A stretch of DNA of 64,000 nucleotides. Origin: Synanceia verrucosa (taxonomy: Eukaryota; Chordata; Actinopteri; Perciformes; Synanceiidae). Of this stretch, positions 1-11,849 are shown in pieces (the stretch's first letter is position 1; every line of letters starts with the position of its first letter). A program made the position numbers and the translations under genes. Location of the stretch: positions 24,335,565 to 24,399,564 of the forward strand of contig CM056559.1 of the NCBI GenBank assembly GCA_029721515.1, in the 5' to 3' direction. Under the pieces are notes generated by a model. That model worked only from the letters and a program-made list of their open reading frames with translations. It was not told the origin of the DNA and did no database searches.

Positions 1-77
1 AACTCATTGAGTGCCAGCCTTTTCTTAAAAATTAAAGTGCCTTGTGCCAGCGTTTTTGGCCATTTTTTTGCATGTAA
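1..77 (-). mobile_element. TTAA-flanked short DNA element, end fragment cut by the window edge
   Basis: The first bases (AACTCATTGAGTGCCAGCC) match the terminal inverted repeat of the elements at 23060-23488, 45491-46506 and 50078-50495. The following stretch up to about 77 (AAGTGCCTTGTGCCAG and onward) matches the inner end of the 50078 copy read in reverse. The match stops near 77, so this is one terminus only. The flanking TT of the expected TTAA lies outside the window. Family placement (piggyBac-like non-autonomous element) is inferred from the TTAA flanks. Confidence 0.5.
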
Positions 78-832
78 ATTTACATTTACATACTCAAGTA
101 CATTTCGAAGGGTGGCAGATGGTTGGCACTGTTTTTAAAACTGATAATAGACCCTACACAGTGTGTCACTTGGGCTCAGCCTAGTGCTGTCCTGTACAAC
201 TTCTCAAGCAACAAGCAACAGCCATGGCAACCACTCCTCCCAGTCACAGCTGAGCTCTGTACAAAAAGAACTAAGAGGGACTTCAAGGTCTAATGAAAGC
301 TTTCATTAGAGTGCTCTGGCTCTGTGGGTGAAAAGCAGAGGACAAGGTATGCCTTATTTGTAGCTGTTTCAAAGCTTGACAAAACACCTTTGAGGTAAAA
401 TTTTAACCTCTGTCACTTTGTATTATTATTATGAGTCAGAGCTCTAATTACTAACTTTGCTGTGATGGAACGCAAAAACGTACGCTGCAGGGTAGTGGGT
501 AGCTTGGCACATAACAGTCAACAAGTACTGACTGCCAGAGGAGGAAGTGGTGCGACACAGTCTGCAATCAGATATTCCATTGTCTTGCTGATCACTGGAA
601 TTGGACAGAAAGGTGCTGATGTACGTTATGGTCTGATTAGGTTCACTGGTCAATTGACAAGTGTAGCAAGACTTAGCTGAAATATCCCTTTTTAAACATG
701 GTCAAAAGAAATGCTGCAAAAGATGGGCCTAAGTCCTCCTGACATTCACATGTCCTGCCACAACATCATGTGACATTTGCCACACCAGCTGCCCAAACAT
801 CCGAGAGATTACTATCTGTACAATTGGTTCAC

Positions 833-2110
833 CTAAGAAGTTGTTAGAGAGAGAGAGAGGATCAGAGTTTGTTCATTCACCAGTTCACTGCTAGAAATGG
901 ACTGCAAAGGTGCAGGAACATACAACACAGGAGTGTAACTGTCTGGCTCTTTTATCTGAGGAAGTTCAAGGCATTTCTTGCTGATAGCTCGAGCAACAGC
1001 ACAGACATCCTCGTGGGCAGCTACAGAATGCTGTGATGGCGACAAAACATAAGACTTCACAGCAAACTCCTCAAACGAGTCTTCAAGCCACACATGGTTA
1101 CCAGCTAAATCAATACTAATAATATCTACCACTTTCATTGGAAGTTCAGGCCAAAGTGCAACAACCCCCAGTATTTCTCAAAATGGTCACTGCAACCTGT
1201 TTATATTACCCTGGAAGAGCCATTAACCCTTTAGAAATTAATGCAGAATAATCTGACTTGGCATTCATAAGAGGTACTGGACCTGTTTTGCACACAGGTG
1301 CAACCAAAGTCTCATTGATGAAAGTGGCAATACGACCAGGCAAACACTTCTTGAATTGTTCAAGAATCACCAGGTTACACAACTCTTCAAAGGTTATGAC
1401 ACATGCAAAATCCTTGGGCCAATCCTTCACCAGGCAATTTTCCTTCTTTTAAAAAAGCAAGCTGACTTTGCTCTACCTCAGGTTTTAAAGTTTTCGTTTT
1501 CTGTCTCATTACCTCCAATTCATTCTCTCTGTGTTAATTAATATTAAATTAGTTAATTCATTTTTCATGTTCCAACAGCGGGCGGCACGGTGGTGTAGTG
1601 GTTAGCCCTGTCGCCTCACAGCAAGAAGGTACTGGGTTCGAATCCCGGGCCCTTTCTGTGTGGAGTTTGCATGTTCTCCCCGTGTCTGCGTGGGTTCTCT
1701 CCGGGTACTCTGGCTTCCTCCCACCATCCAAAAACATGTATGGGGATTAGGTTAATTGGCTAATTTAAATTGACCGTAGGTGTGAATGTGAGTGTGAATG
1801 GTTGTTTGTCTCTATGTGCCCTGCGATGAGGTGGCGACTTGTCCAGGGTGTACCCTGCCTTCCGCCAGCTGGGATAGGCTCCAGCCCCCCCGCGACCCTA
1901 TGAGGATAAGCGGTAGCTAATGGATGGATGTTCCAACAGCAACAAATTAAATTCTTTTTGTTCTTCAAAGATCAATTCACCTTGTAAAACCCAAGGCTTT
2001 TGCATCACTTCCTCAGTTATAAATATACATGTACCTTCATCCAGCAATTTGGTATTTGCCATGTTTTTTATGGATTCTTTCAATCTTTTATCAGGAAGTT
2101 CAGCAACTTC
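833..2110 (-). pseudogene. Decayed Ty3/gypsy-type LTR retrotransposon, gag and protease remnants
   Basis: Three minus-strand reading segments read in order as a broken retrotransposon. The 2083-1941 segment has a gag-like start with glutamate-rich helix. The 1430-1206 segment contains FEELCNLVILEQFKK followed by RIATFINE, a signature I recognise from SCAN-like gag proteins of fish gypsy elements. The 1138-833 segment contains DLAGNHVW, which resembles the end of the protease domain in the same family. Frames are shifted between segments and part of gag is missing, so the copy is dead. A SINE interrupts it at 1580-1927. No LTRs, reverse transcriptase or integrase were found nearby. The gypsy-type gag assignment is fairly secure; the protease assignment is weaker. 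Confidence 0.55.
1580..1930 (+). mobile_element. tRNA-derived SINE, full length, with target-site duplication
   Basis: The element starts with GGCGGCACGGTGG. An A-box-like stretch (GTAGTGGTTAGC) is followed by a canonical B box (GGTTCGAATCC), both polymerase III promoter parts of a tRNA-like head. The body ends with a short GGATGGATG repeat, the usual tail of this teleost repeat. A perfect 13-bp duplication (ATGTTCCAACAGC) flanks it at 1567-1579 and 1928-1940. The insertion lies inside the gypsy gag remnant and is therefore younger than it. Related copies lie at 2919, 18943, 23929 and 63018. Confidence 0.8.
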
Positions 2111-2220
2111 TTAGGAGCTAGTCCCTTGTACTCTGATTCAAAAACTCTTAATAGGGAAACTTCACAAACTCCTCTACTACAGAGGCCATGTTCAAAGAAC
2201 AAAACAATGTACATCATCTG

Positions 2221-2918
2221 AAGTAAGTTTACACTGACCAACCTCAGTTGCACAAAGGTCCAGCTGAAACAAACTTAAGTAGACACACACAAAGAAGGCA
2301 AAAATCCACACTAACAAACTAACTTAAACCTAGTCTTCAGGCTGTGACCAGCCAAAGTCTCCAGTGAGACTAGAAAGCTCCTGCTATGCAGCCACTACCA
2401 GCACCCAACGGATGTGAACCTGAGCATATACAGTAGCTCTATTCACTTTCAAAGCCACACCAGAGGTTCTGTGAGGAGGAAAACCAGATAAACCTACCAG
2501 GAGATCAGAGTCTCAAACGCTTGGTCAGGACCCCTGAACATTGCATACTGACGGTTCTCACGCCAACCGGAAAACATTAATACTGATGGTCCTAAAATCA
2601 GCTATTGTGATGGTCTCTCTGTAGTGAATAATGCTGCTTTGTTCATCATTTTGAAAAGTCTGAATTAATGCTGAAATGAAAGGATGATGGGAATGTTCCC
2701 GGGAACGCCGCTCTGAGCGTCACATATCTCCACGAGTGGGTGTGTATTAGTTTCAATGTGTCAGAAACCAGCGCTGAGAGACTGTTTTTGTGTCAGTGTG
2801 CGATGTTCAGGGCTCCTGACCAAACATCGGTTTTTGACGCACTGGGGTGAGAATGTGTTGACTGGGGGAAACTCCTAACAAAGTCTATACCAAATACTGG
2901 TCACGGACATGACGATTA
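2221..2918. other. No gene; possible dispersed repeat at about 2690-2880
   Basis: I see no coding signal here. The stretch at about 2690-2880 (around CAAACATCGGTTTTTGACGC) has the look of a dispersed teleost repeat, but no second copy is present in this window to prove it. Confidence 0.3.
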
Positions 2919-3120
2919 CATCCATCCATCCATTTTCTACCTTTTATCCTCACATAGGGTCTCACATAGGGGGGCTGGAGTCTATCCCAGCTTTCTTAGG
3001 GTGAAAAGCAGGGTACACCCTGAAGTCTCCAGTTCATCACAGGACACAGAGAGAGACAACCACTCACACTCACATTCACACCTACAGACAATTGAAATTA
3101 GCCAATTAACCTAATTACCA
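2919..3120 (-). mobile_element. tRNA-derived SINE, 5'-truncated copy
   Basis: Reading on the minus strand, this matches the 3' half of the SINE at 1580. It begins at the TCCATCCATCC tail and runs through the CTATCCCAGCT and ACTCACACTCACATTCACAC blocks. The match ends near CCAATTAACCTAATTACC, so the tRNA-like head with its promoter boxes is missing. No target duplication is visible. Confidence 0.7.
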
Positions 3121-5466
3121 ACTATCACCTAACTGGACCAAATTGAGCACTCAAACAGATTCCTTTCCAATTCATTCTCTAATCAAGTAAAACATCAAGC
3201 TACCACGTATAATTTTCCAATACAAATGTCAAGCACAAACACAAAACTTGAACTACAATCAATAGAACAAAAACAAATACTAGGTTTTACTTGAACAGAT
3301 GAGCAGTCATTTTGTCATGAACTGGCTCAAAGCTCAGACAAAGAAGGAGAAGAACACATGGTGAATTACAAAAAACAAGATTAATTTATTAAAGGGTCAT
3401 AACTAAATCACAACGGCATGTTATATCTGTAGGATCAGTGGTGTATGGGAGTGCATGGAGGTGTGAAAGCAAACAAATGATCAAAGAAAGGGGATGCTGC
3501 TGGTGGAAAGAGAGGGATTGACTGAGCAGACCAGCTTTAAAAGGGGGGTCCAGCCCACAGCCCAGGTGATCTGCTTCTCCCTGACGACTTCCTGATAGAG
3601 GGAGGAGAAACCAGCAGACAAAGGACAGGAGTCATCACAGCTCAAATCCCATGAAATGTAACCAAACCTCTTTATTTACTTCACATACTAGATATAGCTC
3701 AGCTTACTTGGCAGTGGAGACAAGGAAGAAAACACAGATTTTTGATAACGGATGGTGGCGTTGCGTTGGTTATCATCCTGATTCCCAAGCTGATTGGAAC
3801 TTCTGCTGTCTACCCAAGCACAACCAGAAAGACCCAATGAGAGAAAACACCCACTTACTGTTGCCATGTAGAAGGAACTAATGAATTTGTGTATTGACTA
3901 TCACCCCCACAAGACCGTATTGACGAAAAAGGCTAAAGATTGGGAGGCACTCCTGGTGACAGATTCATCTATCACTCAATTAGCCCCACCCCAAAGTGTG
4001 GAAATGAATGGGCTTCATTTAGCTGTCTTTCATTTAAAAAATGGTGAAGTAGTGATTAACAAAATAACTGTGTGCGTTTACTGATGTTGTCAGTGAAAGG
4101 AAATGGTAGACAGATGTGTTCTGAATCTTTGATCCAATATCCCTGAGCACAGTTATAATAAGGGAGTCCATTGACATTTAGTGACTGCATTGTCATCAAG
4201 CTACTAATTGAGATGCCGGTCAATGAGCATTGTCTTTCAATTCTTCTTTGTCAAAACGTTCTTAAATGGAGATCACTTCAAATCAATATGTGAAAACCTA
4301 ATACTGCATCTGGGCCTGACTGGGTGTGCATGCACACAGGACAGCAGTGTAACAGCACCTGACATCTCCAGGAAACCATCCTGAAAAAAGCTGCCTGACA
4401 CATTTTATTATCCAGGCTCCACAATCGAAGGTACTGCAAGGATATTGTAGTGCCTTAGACGCCCTTCACTGGCTGAACTGGGAGAGTGATCATCTCAGTG
4501 ATAGATCTGAAGAGCAGTCACTGTAACCGCAGTAGGACATAACTTTTGACTCTGGGGAGAGACGGATACCAGGTGTCCTCTTAGAGGCGAGAGATTGGGC
4601 ACAGGAGCTGTTGCCTCAACACAATGTGTTTCAATTATCAACTCAGATTGGAAAGTGTCAGTGTGCTGTCTCTTTGAAATGTGCCTTCCTCCTGCCTGTG
4701 TGTGTCCTTCTGTCTTTATGTATGGGTGTGTCCAAAGTCAGGGACAAGCAGCAGCCATTCACAGGATTGCTGGGCTCTATGGCAGTCACTGTTTTTCATC
4801 ATCCAAAAGTCTCTTAAACATCAATCACTCAAAGGAATCCTGCATGTACATGCATGAAAGAAGGTTTCTAGATGAGAGGCACATGCACATGCCAGTCTTT
4901 TCGAGGATGCCATAAGGGTTTGTTGGGGAAGGATGGAGAATCTATTCCTATCCAGGCCGGCCAATGTCCCATAGGGTGAGATGGGAGGGAACACAGGGGG
5001 CAGGGAGGGAGGTAGGGCACAGCTGTGGAGCCAGATCGCCTCGCTGGAGCTGGGCCAACATAGACAAAGACCTGGGTGTCCTTGTGTTCTTCTTGTGTCC
5101 TTATATTCTCTCTCTCTGTGTATAAGGTGTGCATACACTGACATCTACAATGTCACTGAGGAGAAGCACAGAGCAGTGAACAGCTCATAATTTTGTTTGC
5201 CTCCCCGCCAGCAGCACAGATGAACAGTGTGCTTTTGAAAAGGCTGAAAGAAAATCTCATTAAAAAGCTTAACACCTACATCCTCCAGTATAAACTCAAT
5301 AATATATCTTTAGAGAAAATATTAATGAAAAGAAATTAAAGTGGCTGCAGTAAAGTACAGCTATGTGGAGAAAAACTCTACTCTTTCTGTCTTTTCTTGT
5401 TTGCTTTATTTTACGCTCTTCTTCTTCTGCTTACACTGCCTCTCTCTCCCTTTATATTTCTTCTAG
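3121..5466. other. Upstream of the main kcnj5 exon; no gene resolved
   Basis: No open frame here resembles a known protein. The N-terminal coding exon of kcnj5 must lie upstream of 5467. It should be short, ending in phase 0, but I could not identify it in this stretch or before it. The pyrimidine-rich run just before 5467 (CTCTCTCTCCC followed by TTTCTTCTAG) is the acceptor of the main kcnj5 exon. Confidence 0.5.
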
Positions 5467-6340
5467 GTAAAGAAGCTTCCTAAACACTTGCGGGAGGCAC
5501 AGATCTCGACAGAGCGAACCCACCTGATTTCTGATCCGGCGAAGAAGCCACGTCAGCGATACGTGCAGAAGGACGGCAAGTGCAATGTTCATCATGGAAA
5601 CGTGCAAGAGACCTACCGATACCTCAGTGACTTGTTCACTACGCTGGTGGACCTACGCTGGCGTCTTAGTCTCTTCATTTTCACCTTGGTCTATGTAGTC
5701 AACTGGCTTTTCTTTGGCTTTCTGTGGTGGCTGATAGCGCTCATCCGTGGGGATCTGGTGCATGCTGATGAGGAGGGCTGGACCCCCTGTGTGGAAAACC
5801 TCAACAGTTTTGTCTCAGCCTTCCTCTTCTCCATTGAAACAGAGACCACTATTGGGTATGGTTATCGTGTAATCACAGAAAAATGCCCTGAAGGTATTAT
5901 ACTGCTTTTGGTGCAGGCCATCTTGGGTTCCATTGTTAATGCCATGATGGTGGGCTGCATGTTTGTCAAGATCTCACAGCCAAAGAACCGTGCCGAGACC
6001 CTCATGTTCTCGCATAATGCTGTCATATCGGTGCGAGACAACAAGATGTGCCTGATGTTTCGGGTGGGGGACCTGAGGAACTCTCACATTGTGGAGGCAT
6101 CGATCAGAGCGAAGCTGATCCGCTCGCAGCAGACCAAGGAGGGGGAGTTCATCCCGCTCAACCAGACGGACATCAACATCGGCTTTGACACGGGAGACGA
6201 CCGGCTTTTCCTGGTGTCGCCGCTGATCATTTCTCACGAGATCAACGAGAAGAGCCCCTTCTGGGAGATGACACTGACGCAAATGGAGAAGGAGGAGTTC
6301 GAGATTGTGGTTATCCTTGAGGGCATGGTGGAGGCCACAG
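5467..6340 (+). CDS. kcnj5: kcnj5 main coding exon (transmembrane domain and most of the C-terminal domain)
   Basis: The acceptor is TTCTTCTAG before 5467, preceded by a strong pyrimidine tract. The donor is ACAG followed by GTATGA at 6341. The exon starts in phase 0 (V-K-K-L-P-K, aligning with the KKIPK of human KCNJ5) and ends after the first base of a glycine codon. It encodes M1, pore, M2 with an asparagine at the rectification position (SIVNAMMVG), and the cytoplasmic domain up to EGMVEATG. The first six exon bases, GTAAAG, also resemble a donor site. Confidence 0.92.
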
Positions 6341-9300
6341 GTATGAAACAATGGGGGGGGTGACGAAGGGAAAGGTGGGTGGATGGGTGGATTGACAGAA
6401 AGAGACAGAGATTGATGACTTGTTGGATGCAGGAAGTGAGCTGAGTGGAAGGGATGGGAAGATGGATAAATGGATGGAGGGAGAAAAGAGGCTTACATGA
6501 AAATATGAATTGCTAAAAAGAGAGGAGGGGCTGAAGTGAGTACCTCAGTACTGCAGATTGCAAAAGACAATGCTGTAGTGGATGGGAGGCCTAAACAGAT
6601 AATACAGTCTCAACATACAGTGAATCATAAATACTATTAATGCATTTCACTTCAAAGTCTAAGTACAAGTTTTAATGTGGATTTTATTATTAGTGATTTC
6701 AAAACAGCTGAGCAGTGTTTTTGGGGAAGGTGGTAATTGATTCTTTCATTACTTCTCCAACTGTAGGAGAACTTCATCAGCATATCATTTCTACTCATTA
6801 TTTGATAATTCAACTGAAGCATTGACAATCAAGCCACCACTGCCTTGCAGATGTTTTCCTCACACTGCAGCCCGCATGTCCACTGTTGCGACTTCAAAGT
6901 CTTTGATATTGTTTATTTCACAATGAATGAAGTGTAGCTACCCACACTGCTGGTCTGTGTTTTGGGTAAAGGCCAAGGAGTCTTGAAAAGTGCTCCAGGC
7001 TGGTTACATTTAGGAGGCAAACGTGTTTCTGTAAAGTTCCACAAAGCCCCTATTTCCCGGCACGAGACTGTATTCAAGGCTTCAAGAGAAAAATGTAGCA
7101 TCTTCAGCTCAACAGTCGACGTAAGACAGCAGACTGTGCTTTCCATTTCATCATGCAAAAAGTTTTGCAAAAACTCTCAATTTCTAATATTCAGTGCTAG
7201 TGTTTGTTAGTTTGTCACTCATCTTGAATAATTATAATGTGATGAATGCAGGGACCCTTACAGCATGTTGGACCACAGTTAGCTCTTAACATGCTGTTCT
7301 AATGTGTTTTCTGTGAGGCTAAATCACGTATTATTTATATCCCTAAGCAGCATTGTTTATTGGCCTTTCTTCAAATTATAATCCACTAATTTTAAATACA
7401 ATGAAATATACATGTTTCTAATTTACTATTTAATTGATTATCATCATCAGTAAATGAGACACACTGGTTGATTAGGATCGTTTAGTCTTGTTCATACAAC
7501 TGTCTGTTTAAAAACTCATATAAACCTCTGAGCTCTCTAATGTGATCAGACATGGGTTCGCATGCATCTGAACATTTCTGCTCTATTTCATTTTTGTTTT
7601 TTGTTTTTTATTTATATAATTGTTTCTTCCTCTAAAGCACCAGTAGTCATCATGCTTCCTGCTCACACTGCTGGATACTTGACTCAGACATTAAATCACC
7701 TTTCGCTTCACTGGCACAGACCATGCATCATTCAGGACTATGTCGTCATCGTCCTTGACTGCTAGGCAGTAGAGCAAACTGACCATCGAGTCCTCCCCCT
7801 TCTTCCTTCCCCTGCTTACTTTAATGAGTATTGTTCAACAGGTCACAGAGCGTGGGGAATTAAAAGATAACTCAATTACAGTGTTAACTCTTTTCATAGC
7901 TTCTGCCATGATAACATTTGTGTTAACATTTTTCAGCTTTAATTAGTCAGTCTTGCACTTGCACTTTGGTATGCAAGCACTATTATTTCTATCTGAACCA
8001 ACAGGAAAGCATATTATATTCTAAAATAAATAATGCCAAGAAGAGAGCTCTCTCATCGTTTACATTTTGGAGAGTAACACTCATATCAAGCAAGTAATTA
8101 GCTCTGAAACTCAAATCAAATGGAGAAAGATTAAAACCAGCATCTGATGATGTCCATGAATTGCTCTGGCTTTATATAACCCAGAACAAAAACTCACTAT
8201 TAAACAAAATATTAACCACATCCTCTGAGTTTGGAAGTGACAGATGAGTGGGTGGTGAAATGCCTTCATTGCCTCTTTAATGGCCGGCCATCACTTGTTT
8301 TCTCCAGCTTGTGGTTTTAAGCATAATTGTGAGTCAAGCTCTGGAAATCATTGACCAGATTTGTTTCACAGGCACTCCCACATCATTACGAGTTAAAAAG
8401 TAAAACAAGATGATGACTTTCTAAAGAACATTCTGCCCTCCTACTTGATGACACAACTTAATTGCATGAAACAGAATCAACGTACAACACGTTCAATTAG
8501 AGGAAATACTAATATGTGCATGATATGTGAGCACATTGCTCTGAACCCTATGAGTTTGTACACGTGACATATTAGTACAGAAAATATGTTGTGCATGGCT
8601 GCCAGCTCTCATGCATTGAGAGTGAGACTCCCATGATTGGCACTTTTTTGGGGGTATAGCTGCATGCTGTTTGTAGGTCTGTGTAAGGTTTCAGGATTTC
8701 CAAATTAAGCCTGCAAAGAGTACAAGCTTTATTCAAATTAAAACTGAAAACTGGTAATACTATTATATCCATTGTGTGCCCTCTCTACTTACAGACTGTC
8801 CTTGTAGTTGGAGGAGAAGGGTTGTTCCTAACCAGATTTAATTAGTCAACAGAAATAAAACATGAGACAATTCATCAGCATCTTGGTTTTAGGTCCCTTA
8901 ATGAATTAAGTTTGAGCTGTCACTGTACAGGTTGTGTGCCAACCCTTAGCTTAGTCAGCACAGGGCATGGGACAGTGTAGAAGGCCCTGAGCCACAAAAT
9001 ATAAGGGTAAACAACAACTAATAAAAAAGTAAATGAATAATAACATAACTGTGAGCTTTCCTATTTCGGTGAGAAACTACGAAATGCAATATGTGTAGGT
9101 TAGATGTGTTCTAATAAAGAAAAAAACGTTTTTTCACTGTAGTCATAAATTGTTTTGGACGTAGACTCTGACCTTGTCTCTGTCTGGATATGTCAAGCTA
9201 AACACAGCATTGACTGGGGAGTGGTAACGTTTTTGCCCGAGGAACTTTGAGTCTACAGGTGGATGCGAGGGTGGACGTCATGTGACCTTATGAAATGTTC

Positions 9301-11322
9301 CATGAGAAGCAGCGGTATTTATGTCTACAATAATGCTCTGACATTGTGATGGATCAACATGGGTAAAGCAAAGGTGTAACCAATAACAGTAATCATGGCC
9401 CTTTTCCATTCGGGAAGTCAGCATGCATACAGAGATATAACTACAGCAAAAGTGACACTCCTAAATGGAAAGTAGCCATTATTAAAATTATTAAATACTC
9501 TTCACAAGTCAGAGTGTCTATTCTGAGAAAGGCATGTTGGTCACTAATGGAGACTTCATTATTTCCTTTTCATTTACAGAGTTTACATAATGAAAATTAA
9601 AAGAAATATAGGTTAAAATGTTGCTTTGTGTCTGCATGGCATGGTGACGTATTCACGTACTGGTGTGAAAGTGTAAGCCTACATTCGAAACCTGGGTCTC
9701 AGTTAACAAAAACAGTGCATTAACAAGGAGCGTTTTCAGAAAATCAAAACCATAAAATGGCAAACGCGCACAGGAGAAGAGAAGTGTTGCAAGAGGAATA
9801 ATGTGAATTTTATAACCTCTTTTATTACAATAGCTGCTGCACATCTACCAGAAGTCATGAAGCACATCACACATCACAGCACAAGTGTCTTCTATGCAAG
9901 CTGCACCCCGCAGCACACTTTTTTACAAAATAAAATATTTAAAACATATAAAACAGGTATTTCTACAGACGATAAAACAAGGAAAAGACAGTTCACTGCT
10001 CTGGATCCAAGAGCTTAGCAGCACAGGGAAGCATGACACAATACCATATAATTTATACTACTGTCGGTTGTGAATAATTGATAGAGTGTCATCAAATAGT
10101 CCAGTATTCATAAGACAGCAGATATTATATTTGAAAAAATGATGTGGCTGTGTGATATTGATTTTGTATTTGGAATTTACAAGTGATCTAATCCCATAGG
10201 ATTTCTCTAAATGTATTTACACAATCACAACAATCAATACTATTCCAGTGCATCAGCATAATACTGTGATTCAGTGACATATGACATCTAGAAGTCACCT
10301 GGACTCTTGAATTGTGCTAAAACACAATGTAATTTATTTGGATTGATGCTCTCCAATGTATTAGCTAAACTAAGAATTTAAAACTGTCACATCAAACAAT
10401 ATGCCAACACCCTGAACAGACTCTATAGAAAATCCATCTCATTGGTACTGAAAGACACTATATTGTCTTTGATGATCCAGTCACAAAAATAACAAACATT
10501 TCACAAGTTAAATGTGGAAACTAGGTCGCTCATATCCAGAGGGAAAGCTGAATAAAAGGTACAAAAGCCCCTCCTCTCACCGTGACATTAGACACCGTAT
10601 CAATTTGGCATCTACATCTATTTTAGAACACACGCTTGATGTTGTTGGTGATGTTATGCTTTCACAGAGAGGCAGAACATTATGTAACTCAACAGCTGGA
10701 TGAACAACGCCTCTACGGTGAGACAGATGTTTACAGTTTACAGTGATTGCCTACTCCACCCAAAACGTGTCTTTCTGACCCCCTGTAGGCTTGAAAGGTG
10801 GCTGTAAAACACTGTGGGTGTGGTGACGTTGTTTAAAGAGTGATCAGAGGAAGATCCAACAAATAGAGCTGCTTTCTGTTCAGTTCGTGGGTTCTGTCTA
10901 CATGAATCCGTTTAATGTGCATGCTGCCTCACTGTAACAGCTTAATGGAACAGAGCCTTCATCAAATTATGCTTGTGTTTTTGCTGTAAAATGTGCTATT
11001 CAAAATGTAACACGTGACCAAAAACAGACAATGTGTCCAAATCCATATTTTGGCCATTTTGAATCATATTTCAAGACCCATAGTGTTGCATAGACAGGAC
11101 TGATTTCTTTACTGACTTTTCTTCACTCCAAAAAGACTCAGAAACTGAATATTGACTTTTTTTTACCGTTGTATATGAAATTGACATGTAATTCAGCTAT
11201 AAAACCAACATTTTACTGCTTTCACAAACACAACTGAGGTTTGGAGGAAAGCTCTTTCTGTGCTTAGATCCTGTATAGCCATGAATATTTTCCTGATGCT
11301 GCTTCTCTTTCTCCCTATACAC

Positions 11323-11393
<71 letters not shown>

Positions 11394-11849
11394 ACCTGTC
11401 CGATCTGATGGTGTGAACGTGTGTGTGCATGTGGTCACATCCTCCTATCCATACCTGTGACAGGGATGACATGTCAGGCGCGAAGTTCCTACCTGGACAC
11501 GGAGGTGCTTTGGGGATATCGCTTCACACCGGTTCTCTCCCTGGAGAAGGGCTTTTACGAGGTAGACTACAACAACTTCCACGAGGTCTACGAGACCAAC
11601 ACCCCCACTTGCAGCGCCAAGGAGCTAGCTGCCAAGCTTCGGGATGGGCCGCTATTGCCTCAGCTTTCGCTTCTAAGCCCTGAGCCCAAAATGCATACTT
11701 TTGACCCCTTAAACCGCCTGTCTGAACAGAACCCACTCAGCCCAGAGGAGGACATGGAGGAGAAAGATTCAGGGGGTGACAGAGGAGAGACCAATGGTTC
11801 AGCTGCTGCTTTAGAGGATGCGTCACTTGTTGATGGACTGCCTGACTGA
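5467..11849 (+). CDS. kcnj5: Kir3.4/GIRK4-type G-protein-gated inward rectifier K+ channel (two coding exons; N-terminal exon not found)
   Basis: The coding parts are 5467-6340 and 11464-11849, joined across a GT-AG intron. Together they give 1260 nt, or 419 codons plus a stop; human KCNJ5 has 419 aa. The product is a plasma-membrane channel subunit opened by G-beta-gamma and PIP2, active as a tetramer in heart and neurons. The protein shows, in order, a cytoplasmic N-terminus ending in HHGNVQETYRYLSDLF, helix M1, pore helix, the filter TIGYGY (residues 128-133 of this part), helix M2 and a large C-terminal domain with RVGDLRNSHIVEAS. The serine before the filter (LFSIETE) fits Kir3.4 or Kir3.2, not Kir3.1. 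NVQETYRYLSDLFTTLVDL favours Kir3.4. The acidic tail beyond the core is divergent. An in-frame stop just before 5467 means the true N-terminus must be spliced in from upstream. Confidence 0.92.
11046..11090 (-). mobile_element. Fragment related to the TTAA-flanked element
   Basis: The stretch CCATTTTGAATCATATTTC followed by AAGACCCATAG closely matches CCATTTTGAGTCATATTTC and AAGACCCACAG of the copy at 23060. No termini are visible, so this is a remnant at best. Confidence 0.35.
11329..11390. repeat. (TG)n microsatellite, about 31 units
   Basis: This is an uninterrupted run of TG dinucleotides inside the kcnj5 intron, ending about 70 bp before the acceptor of the last exon. Long TG tracts this close to an acceptor can influence splicing, but nothing here shows that they do. 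Confidence 0.95.
11464..11849 (+). CDS. kcnj5: kcnj5 last coding exon (C-terminal end)
   Basis: The acceptor is TGTGACAG before 11464. The exon completes the split glycine codon and continues with MTCQARSSYLDTEVLWGYRF, the highly conserved start of the last exon in Kir3 genes. VDYNNFHEVYETNTPTCSAK fits Kir3.4. After this the tail is acidic (EEDMEEKDSGGDRGE) and divergent, ending in VDGLPD at a TGA stop. No PDZ-binding ending is seen. Confidence 0.92.

Larger units (their letters stand above)
6341..11463 (+). other. kcnj5 intron
   Basis: This 5123-bp intron separates the two visible coding exons. It holds no recognisable gene. A stretch at about 11046-11090 resembles the inner sequence of the TTAA-flanked element at 23060, and a long TG tract lies just before the acceptor. 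Failure to remove the intron would add only GMKQWGG-like residues before a stop at 6361. Confidence 0.85.

Noticed and set aside
1600..1660. tRNA gene suggested by A-box and B-box motifs
   Set aside because: The motifs belong to the head of a SINE. The element continues for 350 bp, has a 3' tail and target duplication, and I could not fold a complete cloverleaf.
5974..6351. 125-codon open frame antisense to the kcnj5 exon
   Set aside because: It is a shadow of the highly constrained kcnj5 coding strand.
11193..11460. Open frames rich in Thr-His or Cys-Val on both strands
   Set aside because: They are translations of the (TG)n microsatellite and have no real coding content.
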